Shown in pieces: positions 18,943 to 27,576 of a stretch of DNA of 64,000 bases (positions are counted from its first letter, which is position 1; every line of letters starts with the position of its first letter). The notes beneath the pieces are model-generated. The model was given only the letters and a program-made list of their open reading frames with translations. It did no database searches and was not told the DNA's origin. A program made the position numbers and the translations under genes. The DNA lies in assembly GCF_008364685.1 (NCBI RefSeq), contig NZ_VTTL01000001.1, forward strand, positions 496,001-560,000, written 5' to 3'. This stretch comes from Xanthobacter oligotrophicus. GTDB lineage: Bacteria > Pseudomonadota > Alphaproteobacteria > Rhizobiales > Xanthobacteraceae.

Positions 18943-20298
18943 ATGTCATCCACCACCGTCGTCGCGTCGGCCGACGAACACCACGCCGTCAACCCGCGCT
19001 CCCGCGTCATCCTGGCGAGCCTCGTCGGCACCACCATCGAGTTCTACGACTTCTACGTCTATGCCACGGCGGCGGTGCTGGTGTTCCCGCACCTGTTCTT
19101 TCCCGCGAGCGACCCGACCACGGCGCTGCTCGCCTCGTTCGCCGTGTTCGGCGCGGCCATGGTGGCCCGGCCGCTGGGCGCCATCTTCTTCGGCCATCTC
19201 GGCGACAAGAAGGGTCGCAAGATCACGTTGGTGGGTGCCCTCCTGACCATGGGCATCGCCACCTTCCTCATCGGCCTCCTGCCCACCTATGCCACCGCCG
19301 GCTGGCTGGCCCCCACCCTGCTGGTGGTGCTGCGCCTCGCCCAGGGCTTCGCGCTCGGCGGCGAATGGAGCGGCGCGGCGCTGGTGGCCACCGAGAACGC
19401 CCCTCCCGGCAAGCGCGCGGTCTACGGCACCTTCCCCCAGCTCGGCGCGCCCATCGGCTTCATCATCGCCAACGGCCTGTTCCTCATCATCGCGGCGCTG
19501 ATGCCGTCCTCCGATCCGTCGCGGCCATCCGACGCCTTCCTGTCCTGGGGCTGGCGCATCCCGTTCCTGTTCTCGGCGGTGATGGTGATCGTCGGCCTCT
19601 GGGTCCGCTTCAGCCTGGTGGAGAGCAAGGCGTTCGAGAACACGGTGAAGCGCGGCGGCATCCAGAAGGTGCCGCTGGCGGCCGCCTTCAAGACCCACTG
19701 GCGTGAGCTGATCCTCGGCACCTTCTACATGCTCGCTACCTACGTGCTGTTCTACCTGATGACCACCTTCTCGCTGAGCTATGGCCGCGCCGCCACCACG
19801 GCCGCCCTGCCGGGCCTCGGCTATGACTACCGCACCTTCGTGCTGATGATGATCTGCGGCGTGGTGTTCTTCGGCATCTTCACCATGGTCTCCGGCCCGT
19901 GGGCCGACCGCTGGGGCCGCCGGCGCACCCTCATCGCCATCACCTCGGCCATCGCCGTGTTCGGCCTGCTGTGGGTGCCCATCCTGTCGGCCGGCTTCGT
20001 GGGCGTCATGGCGTGGCTCGTCATCGGCTTCACGCTGATGGGCCTCACCTTCGGCCCCATGGGCGCGCTGCTGCCGGAGCTGTTCCCGGCCAACGTGCGC
20101 TATACCGGCTCGGGCATCTCCTACAATGTGTCGTCCATCCTCGGCGCGGCGGTGGCCCCGTTCATCGCGGTGGCCCTGTGGAGCTATGGCGGCGGCAGCC
20201 CGTTCTGGGTCGGCATCTACCTCACCGTGATGGCGCTGTTCACGCTAGTGGCGCTGATTCTCGGCAAGGAAACCCGCGACATCGACATCCACCATTGA
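18943..20298 (+). CDS. MFS metabolite:H+ symporter
   Basis: 451-residue inner-membrane permease of the metabolite:H+ symporter (ProP/ShiA/KgtP-like) family with 12 predicted membrane segments. Family marks are TTIEFYDFYVYATAAVLVFP in the first helix, GHLGDKKGRK between helices 2 and 3, and RLAQGFALGGEWSGAAL. The substrate (an organic acid, osmolyte or similar) cannot be read from the sequence. The ATG at 18943 was preferred to a TTG four codons upstream. The gene stands alone, downstream of a distinctive inverted repeat that may be its operator. Confidence 0.9.
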   Translation: MSSTTVVASADEHHAVNPRSRVILASLVGTTIEFYDFYVYATAAVLVFPHLFFPASDPTTALLASFAVFGAAMVARPLGAIFFGHLGDKKGRKITLVGALLTMGIATFLIGLLPTYATAGWLAPTLLVVLRLAQGFALGGEWSGAALVATENAPPGKRAVYGTFPQLGAPIGFIIANGLFLIIAALMPSSDPSRPSDAFLSWGWRIPFLFSAVMVIVGLWVRFSLVESKAFENTVKRGGIQKVPLAAAFKTHWRELILGTFYMLATYVLFYLMTTFSLSYGRAATTAALPGLGYDYRTFVLMMICGVVFFGIFTMVSGPWADRWGRRRTLIAITSAIAVFGLLWVPILSAGFVGVMAWLVIGFTLMGLTFGPMGALLPELFPANVRYTGSGISYNVSSILGAAVAPFIAVALWSYGGGSPFWVGIYLTVMALFTLVALILGKETRDIDIHH

Positions 20299-20303
20299 GG
20301 CGA

Positions 20304-20378
20304 GGGGGCTCACCGCCCCCTTGGACCCTAGGGGGCTCAAAGCCCCAGGCTGATCGGTAGAGGGGCGCTTAACGCCCC
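20304..20378 (+). terminator. Cluster of three short GC hairpins after the MFS gene
   Basis: GGGGGC/GCCCCC (20304-20320), GGGGCT/AGCCCC (20332-20346) and GGGGCG/CGCCCC (20362-20378) stand in tandem. Each has 6-bp arms and only short T-runs. They may together terminate the transporter transcript before the photolyase gene. Confidence 0.45.
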
Positions 20379-20440
20379 CCTTGCGTCCCCGGCCGATTGG
20401 GAGTGAACCTCTTGCGCCCCAAGGGCGTAGGAGGAGCGCC

Positions 20441-21943
20441 ATGAAAGCCGCCCGGTTGCCCACCTCCCAGTTGACGGCCTCCGAGTCCGGTGTCTCCGAG
20501 TCGCCGGCCTCCCCATCCCTGCTGTGGTTCCGCGACGACCTGCGGCTCTCCGACAACCCGGCGCTCGCCGCCCTGGCCGAAGCGCGCGCGCCCCTGGCCG
20601 CGCTCTATGTGCTCGACGAGGACAGCCCGGGCGTGCGCCCCCTCGGCGGCGCGGCGCGCTGGTGGCTCGCCCAGTCGCTGCGGGCACTGGCCGCCGACCT
20701 TGAGGAAAGGGGCGTCCCCCTCATCCTGCGCCGGGGTCCGGCCAATCGGGTGGTGCCGGAGGTCGCGGCGCTGCTGGGCGCCGCCACCGTCGCCTTCAAT
20801 GATCGCGCCGGCGCGGCGGAGACCAAAGTGGACCACGCGGTGGCCGCGCGGCTCCTGTCCGAAGACCGGCGCGTGCTCAGCTTCTGCGCCCATCTGCTGC
20901 ACCCGCCCGGCAGCGTCGAAGGGGCATCAGGAGGCATGCCGCGCACCTTCTCGTCCTTCCACCGCGCGGCCCTCAAGGCCCGGCGGCTCGACACCCCCCT
21001 GCCCGCGCCGAAACAACTCGAAGGCGTCGCCCATCCCCCGCAGGGCGAGGCGCTGGAGAACTTCGACCTTGAGCCCACCCATCCCGACTGGGCCGGCGGC
21101 CTGCGCGCCACATGGACCGCCGGCGAGACGGCCGCCCAGGCGCGCCTTGCCGCCTTCATGGACGCGGGGCTGACGGGCTATGCGGAGGGCCGAGACCGGC
21201 CGGACCGGGACCACGTCTCCCGCCTGTCGCCCCACCTGCGCTTCGGCGAAATCTCGCCGCGCCAGATCCTGAGCGCCGTGCGCCATGCCGCCGAGGCCGG
21301 CGCGGTGCCGCTGGTGGATGCCGACAAGTTCGAGGCCGAGCTGTACTGGCGGGAATTCTCCTACCACCTCCTCGCCGAGATGCCGGACCTCGCCCGGAGC
21401 AACATCCAGCGTGGATTCGACGCCTTCCCCTGGCGCGAATGCCCCGGCGAGCTGAAGGCCTGGCACAAGGGCCTGACCGGCTATCCGCTGGTGGACGCCG
21501 GCCTGCGCCAGCTCTGGCAGACCGGGTGGATGCACAATCGGGTGCGCATGGTGGTGGCCTCGTTCCTCGCCAAGCACCTGCTCATCGACTGGCGCTCGGG
21601 CGAGGACTGGTTCTGGGACACGCTGGTGGATGCGGACGGCGCCAACAATGCCGCCTCGTGGCAGTGGGTGGCGGGATCGGGGCTCGATGCCGCACCCTAT
21701 TTCCGCATCTTCAATCCGGTGACCCAGGGCGAGAAATTCGACCCCGACGGCACCTATGTGCGCACCTATGTGCCGGAACTGGGCAAGCTGCCGGCGACCC
21801 TCATCCACAAGCCGTGGACGGCGGACGCGGAGACGCTGGCCCACGCCGGCATCCGCCTCGGCCACACCTATCCGCGCCCCCTGGTGGACCATGGCGCGGC
21901 GCGGGAGCGGGCCCTGCGCGCCTTCGAATCCACACGGAAATGA
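20441..21943 (+). CDS. phrB: Deoxyribodipyrimidine photolyase (class I)
   Basis: 500-residue light-driven DNA repair enzyme that splits cyclobutane pyrimidine dimers. The N-terminal antenna-binding alpha/beta domain starts at SLLWFRDDLRLSDNPAL (after about 25 extra residues). The FAD-binding domain has the family signatures TGYPLVDAGLRQLWQTGWMH, RMVVASFLAKHL, DWRSGEDWFWDTLVDAD and NNAASWQWVAGSG. The conserved Trp residues of the electron-transfer chain appear to be present. The ATG at 20441 is preceded by GGAGGAG. A CPD photolyase is favoured over a cryptochrome, on overall similarity only. Confidence 0.95.
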   Translation: MKAARLPTSQLTASESGVSESPASPSLLWFRDDLRLSDNPALAALAEARAPLAALYVLDEDSPGVRPLGGAARWWLAQSLRALAADLEERGVPLILRRGPANRVVPEVAALLGAATVAFNDRAGAAETKVDHAVAARLLSEDRRVLSFCAHLLHPPGSVEGASGGMPRTFSSFHRAALKARRLDTPLPAPKQLEGVAHPPQGEALENFDLEPTHPDWAGGLRATWTAGETAAQARLAAFMDAGLTGYAEGRDRPDRDHVSRLSPHLRFGEISPRQILSAVRHAAEAGAVPLVDADKFEAELYWREFSYHLLAEMPDLARSNIQRGFDAFPWRECPGELKAWHKGLTGYPLVDAGLRQLWQTGWMHNRVRMVVASFLAKHLLIDWRSGEDWFWDTLVDADGANNAASWQWVAGSGLDAAPYFRIFNPVTQGEKFDPDGTYVRTYVPELGKLPATLIHKPWTADAETLAHAGIRLGHTYPRPLVDHGAARERALRAFESTRK

Positions 21944-22019
21944 TGGGGCTTGTCATATTGATACGGCGGGACGCGTTGAGTAACGTGCCACCACATTCAT
22001 TGAAGGCTTTGATCCGCAC

Positions 22020-23048
22020 ATGATCCGTAACGGCCTTGTGGACTCCATCGGCAATACCCCCCTCATCCGTCTGAAGCGCGCCTCCGAAGCGACCGGCTGC
22101 GAGATCCTCGGCAAGGCCGAGTTCCTCAATCCCGGCCAGTCGGTGAAGGACCGCGCGGCCCTCGGCATCATCAAGGACGCGGTGGCGCGCGGGGCGCTGA
22201 AGCCCGGCGGCGTCATCGTGGAGGGCACCGCCGGCAATACCGGAATCGGCCTCGCGCTGGTGGCCGCCCCGCTCGGCTTTCGCACCGTCATCGTCATTCC
22301 CGAGACCCAGTCCCAAGAAAAGAAGGACATGCTGAAGCTCGCCGGCGCCATCCTGGTGGAGGTGCCGGCCGTGGCCTATGCCAATCCCAACAATTACGTG
22401 AAGGTCTCCGGCCGCCTCGCCGAGGCGCTGGCCAAGACCGAGCCGAACGGCGCCATCTGGGCCAACCAGTTCGACAACGTGGCCAACCGGCAGGCCCATA
22501 TCGAGACCACCGGCCCCGAGATCTGGGAGCAGACCGGCGGCAAGCTGGACGGCTTCATCTGCTCGGTGGGCACCGGCGGCACGCTGGCCGGCATCGCCAT
22601 CGCGCTGAAGGCGCGCAACCCCGGCATCCGCATCGGCCTCGCCGATCCCATGGGCGCGGCGCTCTATTCCTACTACACCACCGGCGAGCTGAAGGCCGAG
22701 GGCACCTCCATCACCGAGGGCATCGGCCAGGGCCGCATCACCGCCAACCTCGAAGACGCGCCCATCGACACCGCCTTCCAGATCCCGGACGAGGAAGCCC
22801 TGCCCGTGGTGTTCGACCTGCTGCAGCACGAGGGCCTGTGCCTCGGCGGCTCGTCGGGGGTGAACGTGGCAGGCGCCATCCGCCTCGCGAAGGAGATGGG
22901 ACCGGGCCACACCATCGTGACCATCCTGTGCGACTACGGCACGCGCTACCAGTCCAAGCTGTTCAACCCCGAGTTCCTGCGCTCCAAGAACCTGCCAGTG
23001 CCGGAATGGCTGGAGCGGAAGGTCGAGGTGCCGAACGTGCTGGTCTGA
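22020..23048 (+). CDS. cysK: Cysteine synthase A-type enzyme
   Basis: PLP-dependent O-acetylserine sulfhydrylase, 342 residues, making cysteine from O-acetylserine and sulfide. The PLP lysine is K43 (NPGQSVKDRAAL). The substrate loop is EGTAGNTGIGLA and the phosphate-binding loop is GTGGTLAG. The C-terminal GGSSGVNVAGA is also typical. The protein is a little longer than E. coli CysK (323) and is of the Cys_synth type common in rhizobia. It lies 76 bases after the photolyase gene and upstream of sseA, a second sulfur-metabolism gene on the same strand. Confidence 0.93.
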   Translation: MIRNGLVDSIGNTPLIRLKRASEATGCEILGKAEFLNPGQSVKDRAALGIIKDAVARGALKPGGVIVEGTAGNTGIGLALVAAPLGFRTVIVIPETQSQEKKDMLKLAGAILVEVPAVAYANPNNYVKVSGRLAEALAKTEPNGAIWANQFDNVANRQAHIETTGPEIWEQTGGKLDGFICSVGTGGTLAGIAIALKARNPGIRIGLADPMGAALYSYYTTGELKAEGTSITEGIGQGRITANLEDAPIDTAFQIPDEEALPVVFDLLQHEGLCLGGSSGVNVAGAIRLAKEMGPGHTIVTILCDYGTRYQSKLFNPEFLRSKNLPVPEWLERKVEVPNVLV

Positions 23049-23204
23049 GCCGGCAAAAACGCATTCCGACGCGTCTTTCGGCGCGCCGATCTGCGTGCCT
23101 TGCGCCGGCCGCTTGACGCGCGCGCCCATCCGCTCAATGAGGGGCCGCGCGCCCCTGCCAGCGCGTCTTCGCCAGTGCCTGAACGGAGCCGAAAGAGACA
23201 GCCC

Positions 23205-24059
23205 ATGAGCGAGACCGTCGACACGCCCGCGAGCCCCTTCGTTTCCACCCAATGGCTCGCCGCCAATCTCGGTGCGCCGGACCTCGTGGTGGTGGACGCC
23301 TCCTGGCACATGCCCAATTCCGGCCGCAGCGGCGCCAAGGAATATCTGGAGCGGCACATTCCGGGCGCGGTGCATTTCGACATCGACACCATCGCCGACC
23401 ATTCCACCCCCCTGCCCCACATGCTGCCCGACGCGCATGCCTTCGCCGTGGCCGTGGGAGCGCTGGGCATCGGCGATGGGCTTCGCATCGTGGTCTACGA
23501 TTCGGTGGGCCTGTTCTCGGCGCCGCGGGTGTGGTGGACCTTCCGGGCCTTCGGCGCGCGCGACGTGAAGATCCTCGACGGCGGCCTGCCCAAATGGCTC
23601 GCGGAGGACCGCCCGGTGGAAGACGGGGCGGTGCGCCGGCTGCCCGCCATCTTCAATCCGCGCTTCGACCATTCCCTCGTCGCCGACATCGAGCGCGTGG
23701 ACCGGGCCCTGAAGAGCGGCAGCGCGCAGGTGCTCGACGCCCGCCAGGACACCCGCTTCCGCGGCGAAGCCCCCGAGCCGCGCGAAGGCCTGCCCTCTGG
23801 CCACATGCCCGGCAGCTTCAACCTGCCCCACGGCCGGCTGGTGAAGGACGGGCGGCTGGTGTCGCCGGACGAGATCCGCAAGGTGGTGGAGGCCTCCGGA
23901 CTCGACCTGTCCCGCCCGGTCATCACCTCGTGCGGCTCCGGCGTGTCGGCGGCCATCCTGTGGGTGGCGCTGGAACTAATCGGCAAGACCCCGCTCGCCC
24001 TCTATGACGGCTCGTGGACCGAGTGGGGCGCCAGCGGCAAGGAGATCGCCGTCGGCTGA
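23205..24059 (+). CDS. sseA: 3-mercaptopyruvate sulfurtransferase
   Basis: 284-residue protein with two rhodanese domains (about 12-135 and 160-280), transferring sulfur from 3-mercaptopyruvate to thiol acceptors. The active-site loop CGSGVSA matches mercaptopyruvate sulfurtransferases (CGSGVTA type) rather than thiosulfate rhodanese (CRKGV type). The interdomain substrate region DTRFRGEAPEPREGL is conserved. The ATG at 23205 follows a GAAAGAGA ribosome site. It is downstream of cysK by 156 bases and probably acts in cysteine degradation or persulfide formation. Confidence 0.93.
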   Translation: MSETVDTPASPFVSTQWLAANLGAPDLVVVDASWHMPNSGRSGAKEYLERHIPGAVHFDIDTIADHSTPLPHMLPDAHAFAVAVGALGIGDGLRIVVYDSVGLFSAPRVWWTFRAFGARDVKILDGGLPKWLAEDRPVEDGAVRRLPAIFNPRFDHSLVADIERVDRALKSGSAQVLDARQDTRFRGEAPEPREGLPSGHMPGSFNLPHGRLVKDGRLVSPDEIRKVVEASGLDLSRPVITSCGSGVSAAILWVALELIGKTPLALYDGSWTEWGASGKEIAVG

Positions 24060-24109
24060 CGGTGGGGGAGACTGCCCCGTCTCCGCAGCTCAAGACGAGT
24101 GGGCTTCTG

Positions 24110-24138
24110 CCGATCAGATCGCGATGCGATCTGATCGG
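24110..24138. terminator. Perfect 13-bp palindrome between sseA and galE
   Basis: CCGATCAGATCGC / GCGATCTGATCGG with a 3-base loop, located between the convergent stops of sseA (24059) and galE (24145). The symmetric position suggests a bidirectional terminator, but neither side has a strong T-run, so it could be a dispersed repeat. Confidence 0.5.
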
Positions 24139-24144
24139 ACCATA

Positions 24145-25158
24145 TCAGGCCACGCTGGCGGCGGCCCGTTCCGCGGCCTTGCGCCCTTCCAGGCACTTCT
24201 CCCACGCGATGGCGTGGCCGACGATGGTGGGCAGGTGGTCGAGGGTCGGCTCCCAGCCGAGTTCGGCGCGAATGCGATCGGCCCTGGCCACGAGGCAGGC
24301 CGGGTCCCCCGGCCTGCGCGGCGAGAGCGTCACCGGGAAGTCGATGCCGGACACCGCCTTCACCACGTCCACCACCTCCTTCACCGAATAGCCGCGCCCG
24401 TAGCCGCAATTCACCTTCAGGCTCCCGCCGCCCGCCCGCAGGCGCTCCAGCGCGGCCACATGGGCCCGGGCGAGATCGGTGACGTGGATATAGTCGCGGA
24501 TGCAGGTGCCATCCCGCGTGGGATAGTCGGTGCCATAGATTTCAAGGCCCGGCCTAGCGCCCGCCGCGACCTGGCTGGCGATCTTGATGAGGTGGGTGGC
24601 GACGCGGGACGACTGGCCCGAGCGCCCCTGCGGGTCAGCCCCGGCCACGTTGAAATAGCGCAGCGCCGTGTAGACGAGGCCATGGGCGCGGGCGGCGTCC
24701 TCCAGCATCCATTCGCTCGCCAGCTTGGAGCGGCCGTAGGGATTGATGGGGACGGTGGGCTCGTCCTCGCCGATGATGTCCACCACCGGCTCGCCGTAGA
24801 CCGAGGCGGAGGAGGAAAAGATCATCCGCGTCACCCCCGCCTTGATGGCGGCCTGGATCAGGGTGCGGGTCTTCACGATGTTGCCGAGATAATAGCCGAG
24901 TGGGTCCGCCACCGATTCCGCCACCAGGCTCCGGGCCGCGAAATGGATGATCTCGGTGATGCCGCGCTCTTCCAGCAGGCGCTGCATGAAAACCGCGTCG
25001 CCGACATCGCCCACCACCAGGTCGACCGCCTCCGGCACGGCCCAGTCGAAGCCGGTGGAGAGGTTGTCCAGCACGGTGACGCTTTCCCCGCGCCCGACCA
25101 GCTCGAGGACCGCATGGCTGCCGATATAGCCGGCTCCGCCGGTCACAAGCACAGGCAT
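24145..25158 (-). CDS. galE: UDP-glucose 4-epimerase
   Basis: 337-residue short-chain dehydrogenase/reductase interconverting UDP-glucose and UDP-galactose, supplying sugars for polysaccharides. The NAD-binding motif is GGAGYIGSH at residues 7-15. SSSASVYGEP carries the catalytic serine region and YGRSK the catalytic Tyr-Lys pair. The C-terminal region has DGTCIRDYIHVTDLA and RRPGDPA, both typical of GalE. The ATG at 25158 begins the Rossmann fold. A methyltransferase gene lies upstream on the same strand, and a surface-polysaccharide acyltransferase gene is nearby. Confidence 0.94.
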   Translation of the reverse strand: MPVLVTGGAGYIGSHAVLELVGRGESVTVLDNLSTGFDWAVPEAVDLVVGDVGDAVFMQRLLEERGITEIIHFAARSLVAESVADPLGYYLGNIVKTRTLIQAAIKAGVTRMIFSSSASVYGEPVVDIIGEDEPTVPINPYGRSKLASEWMLEDAARAHGLVYTALRYFNVAGADPQGRSGQSSRVATHLIKIASQVAAGARPGLEIYGTDYPTRDGTCIRDYIHVTDLARAHVAALERLRAGGGSLKVNCGYGRGYSVKEVVDVVKAVSGIDFPVTLSPRRPGDPACLVARADRIRAELGWEPTLDHLPTIVGHAIAWEKCLEGRKAAERAAASVA

Positions 25159-25304
25159 GAAGGTTGCCGCCCCAACATTCAAACAAGAGACCCGCCGCCG
25201 AGTCCGCGTCCGCCGCAGCCGAGCGGCGACGGATGAAACACCATTGCTAAAACCACTCTGGCGACCGCGCCCCTTCCGGTCACCGAAAAAGCAAAAAGGC
25301 GAGG

Positions 25305-26033
25305 TCAGGACGAGGCGGAGCGTGTCCGGGTGAGCACCATGAGCGACCAGCCCCCCACGAGGCGCACGATGGCATCGGGCGCGAGCCCGAAGGCCACCTT
25401 GCGCGGGAAGGCGGCGAGCCGCTTCTTCAGGGTCTTGCCGGCCTGGTCGATGGCCCAGGGCGTGTAGAAATGATCGACCACCTCGAGCCCGCATTCGTCC
25501 AGTAGCGACAGGGCGGTGGCCTTGGTGAAATAATGCAGGTGGCCGATGTGGTTGCGGGCATCCTCGATGACCCAGCCGCGCGCCACTGCCAGCGCATTCA
25601 TGTCGAGCGGGATATGCAGCACCTGGTGGGTCGAGATGCGGCCCATGGACCGGGCGAAAGCGAACGGGTCCTCCACATGCTCGATCACGTCGATGGCCAT
25701 GCTCACATCATAGTGCCGTCCGCCGTCGAACGGGCTGCCCTGGGTGAAGGTGAGGTTCGGCGCCTGCCGCTGCTGGCAGAGGGCGAAGGCGTGGGGCGAG
25801 ATTTCAAAGCCGTCCACCGACGCGCCCGGAAGATGGCGCGCCACGAGTTCGACGATGCCGCCCGCGCCGCAGCCGATCTCGCACAGGGAGGCGGGACGGA
25901 TGGAATTGCGATCCATGATATTGGAGATATGCGCGAATTTCCACGCGCTGTCGTCCTGGTGCCAATCGGAATTGGCGGAAATGTAGCGCTCATCCAGGTA
26001 GCGGCTGAGATTTCCCGCTTCGTTCAGAGTCAT
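25305..26033 (-). CDS. Class I SAM-dependent methyltransferase
   Basis: 242 residues with a Rossmann-type methyltransferase core. Motif I is CEIGCGAGGIVELVA, the acidic end of beta-2 is DGFEIS, and a post-I region DVIEHVEDP resembles Methyltransf_23/UbiG-like proteins acting on small molecules or sugars. The substrate is unknown. The position between galE and an acyltransferase suggests surface-glycan modification, but this is context only. The ATG at 26033 follows GGGAAAGAG. Confidence 0.85.
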   Translation of the reverse strand: MTLNEAGNLSRYLDERYISANSDWHQDDSAWKFAHISNIMDRNSIRPASLCEIGCGAGGIVELVARHLPGASVDGFEISPHAFALCQQRQAPNLTFTQGSPFDGGRHYDVSMAIDVIEHVEDPFAFARSMGRISTHQVLHIPLDMNALAVARGWVIEDARNHIGHLHYFTKATALSLLDECGLEVVDHFYTPWAIDQAGKTLKKRLAAFPRKVAFGLAPDAIVRLVGGWSLMVLTRTRSASS

Positions 26034-26392
26034 GTGCGGCTCTTTCCCACGGTGGCGCCAGCTTGGTCGTGAGCACTCTACCTGCAATTGCAGACGTAAG
26101 GGAAGCCCGAAAAGTGGGCGTTTGCCGACAGTTCCCGCACCTGCGAGAAGGCTCGAAAGTCCATCTCGCACATGCTAAGCTGAACATGTGGGCAGCGCAT
26201 CATCGTCATCGGTCATGGATTGGAGCCGACGGTGCGACCGTGGGACGGAACCTCATTAAAATACCGTCAACGCGGATCCCTGGTCAAGGCTGCCAGGCGC
26301 TGCGACTGGCCACCCGGGCACCTCAGGACCCACGCAGCAAGCGACCCGACCCGCCGGTGCAAGACTCGGCGGACCGCAGAAACGGATGGCGG
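26034..26392. other. Divergent intergenic region, methyltransferase / acyltransferase
   Basis: 359 bases of lower gene-like character separating two divergent starts. It must contain both promoters. I see no gene, RNA or strong repeat in it. Confidence 0.4.
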
Positions 26393-27463
26393 ATGAAACC
26401 CACCTATCTCGTCAACGTGCAGATCTTGCGCTTCTTCGCGGCCGCCCTCGTGGTGTTCGCCCATGTGGGCGTGGAAGTCGGCAACGTCGCCGCGCGCACC
26501 GGACGGTCGTTTGACGAGATCGGCCTCATCGACTGGGGTCTCGGCGTCGATGTGTTCTTCGTCATCAGCGGCTTCATCATGTACTACATGATGCACGACC
26601 GCTTCGGCGCCCCGGGCGCCCCGGTGGACTTCCTGCGCCGGCGACTCATCCGCATCGTGCCGCTCTACTGGATCTGCACCACCCTGATGCTGGCCGCGCT
26701 GCTGGCGGCGCCGCAGCTCATCAACAACAACGGCCTGGACCTGAAGCACATCGTCGCGTCCTACACCTTCATCCCCTGGCCGCGCACCGATGGGGAGCTG
26801 TTCCCCATCCTGTCCCTGGGCTGGACGCTCAATTACGAGATGCTGTTCTACGCCCTGTTCGCGGTGGCGCTGCTGCTGCCCCGCCGGGCGGGGCTCACGG
26901 CGCTGGGCGCTCTGTTCGTCCTGCTCATCCTCGCCGCCCTCCTCGCGCCGGACCGCTTCTTCCTGCTGAAGTTCTGGGGCAATCCCATCATCGGCGAGTT
27001 CCTGCTGGGCACCTGCGTGGCCGCGCTTTTCATCGCCGGCCGCCGCCTTTCGGACGCCATGGCCATGGCCCTCGTGGTGGCCGGCATCGTCCTCGCCGTG
27101 GCCTTCTTCCAGGCCTCCGCCTACGAGCACGTCTGGCGCCTCGTCACCGGCGGCATTCCGGCGGCGCTCATCGTGGCTGCGGCCGTGCTCGGCCCGGCCC
27201 TGCGCGAGAATGGGCTGGCGCGGGCACTGGCGCTCGGGGGCGATGCCTCCTACGCGCTCTATCTGACGCACCCGTTCACCATCAAGCTGTTCGGTGTGGC
27301 GGGGGCCAAGGTGGGCCTGCCGCTGGTCGCCATCTATGCCATCGGCTTCGTATTGACGGTGCTGGTCTCGGTGGGCGTCCACCTGTGGGTGGAAAAGCCC
27401 ATCGGCCAGTGGCTGGTGCGCAAGACCGCAAGCCCCAAGCGCGCCGTCCGCGCCGCCTCCTGA
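26393..27463 (+). CDS. Acyltransferase 3 family membrane protein
   Basis: 356-residue OafA/YrhL-type integral membrane acyltransferase with about ten membrane segments. It probably O-acetylates (or otherwise acylates) a surface or exported polysaccharide. The family starts are visible: NVQILRFFAAALVVFAHVG contains the conserved R and H pair of the first helix, and GLGVDVFFVISGFIMYYM is the second signature. RRRLIRIVPLYW also fits. There is no SGNH periplasmic domain. The ATG at 26393 fits the normal family N-terminus; the open frame upstream has no family similarity. Confidence 0.9.
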   Translation: MKPTYLVNVQILRFFAAALVVFAHVGVEVGNVAARTGRSFDEIGLIDWGLGVDVFFVISGFIMYYMMHDRFGAPGAPVDFLRRRLIRIVPLYWICTTLMLAALLAAPQLINNNGLDLKHIVASYTFIPWPRTDGELFPILSLGWTLNYEMLFYALFAVALLLPRRAGLTALGALFVLLILAALLAPDRFFLLKFWGNPIIGEFLLGTCVAALFIAGRRLSDAMAMALVVAGIVLAVAFFQASAYEHVWRLVTGGIPAALIVAAAVLGPALRENGLARALALGGDASYALYLTHPFTIKLFGVAGAKVGLPLVAIYAIGFVLTVLVSVGVHLWVEKPIGQWLVRKTASPKRAVRAAS

Positions 27464-27576
27464 GGCGGCGCTCGGCTGTCGGGGACAACCACCAGGCCGG
27501 ATTTCCAGAAGGTCCGAGCTTGAGCTAGGCTCCCGCCGCAGCCTTCGCCGAGAGGGTTTGGCCGAGGGGGGCTTGC

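Noticed and set aside
21801-23831. Long minus-strand open frame across photolyase, cysK and sseA
   Set aside because: It spans three well-supported plus-strand genes and has no family motif.
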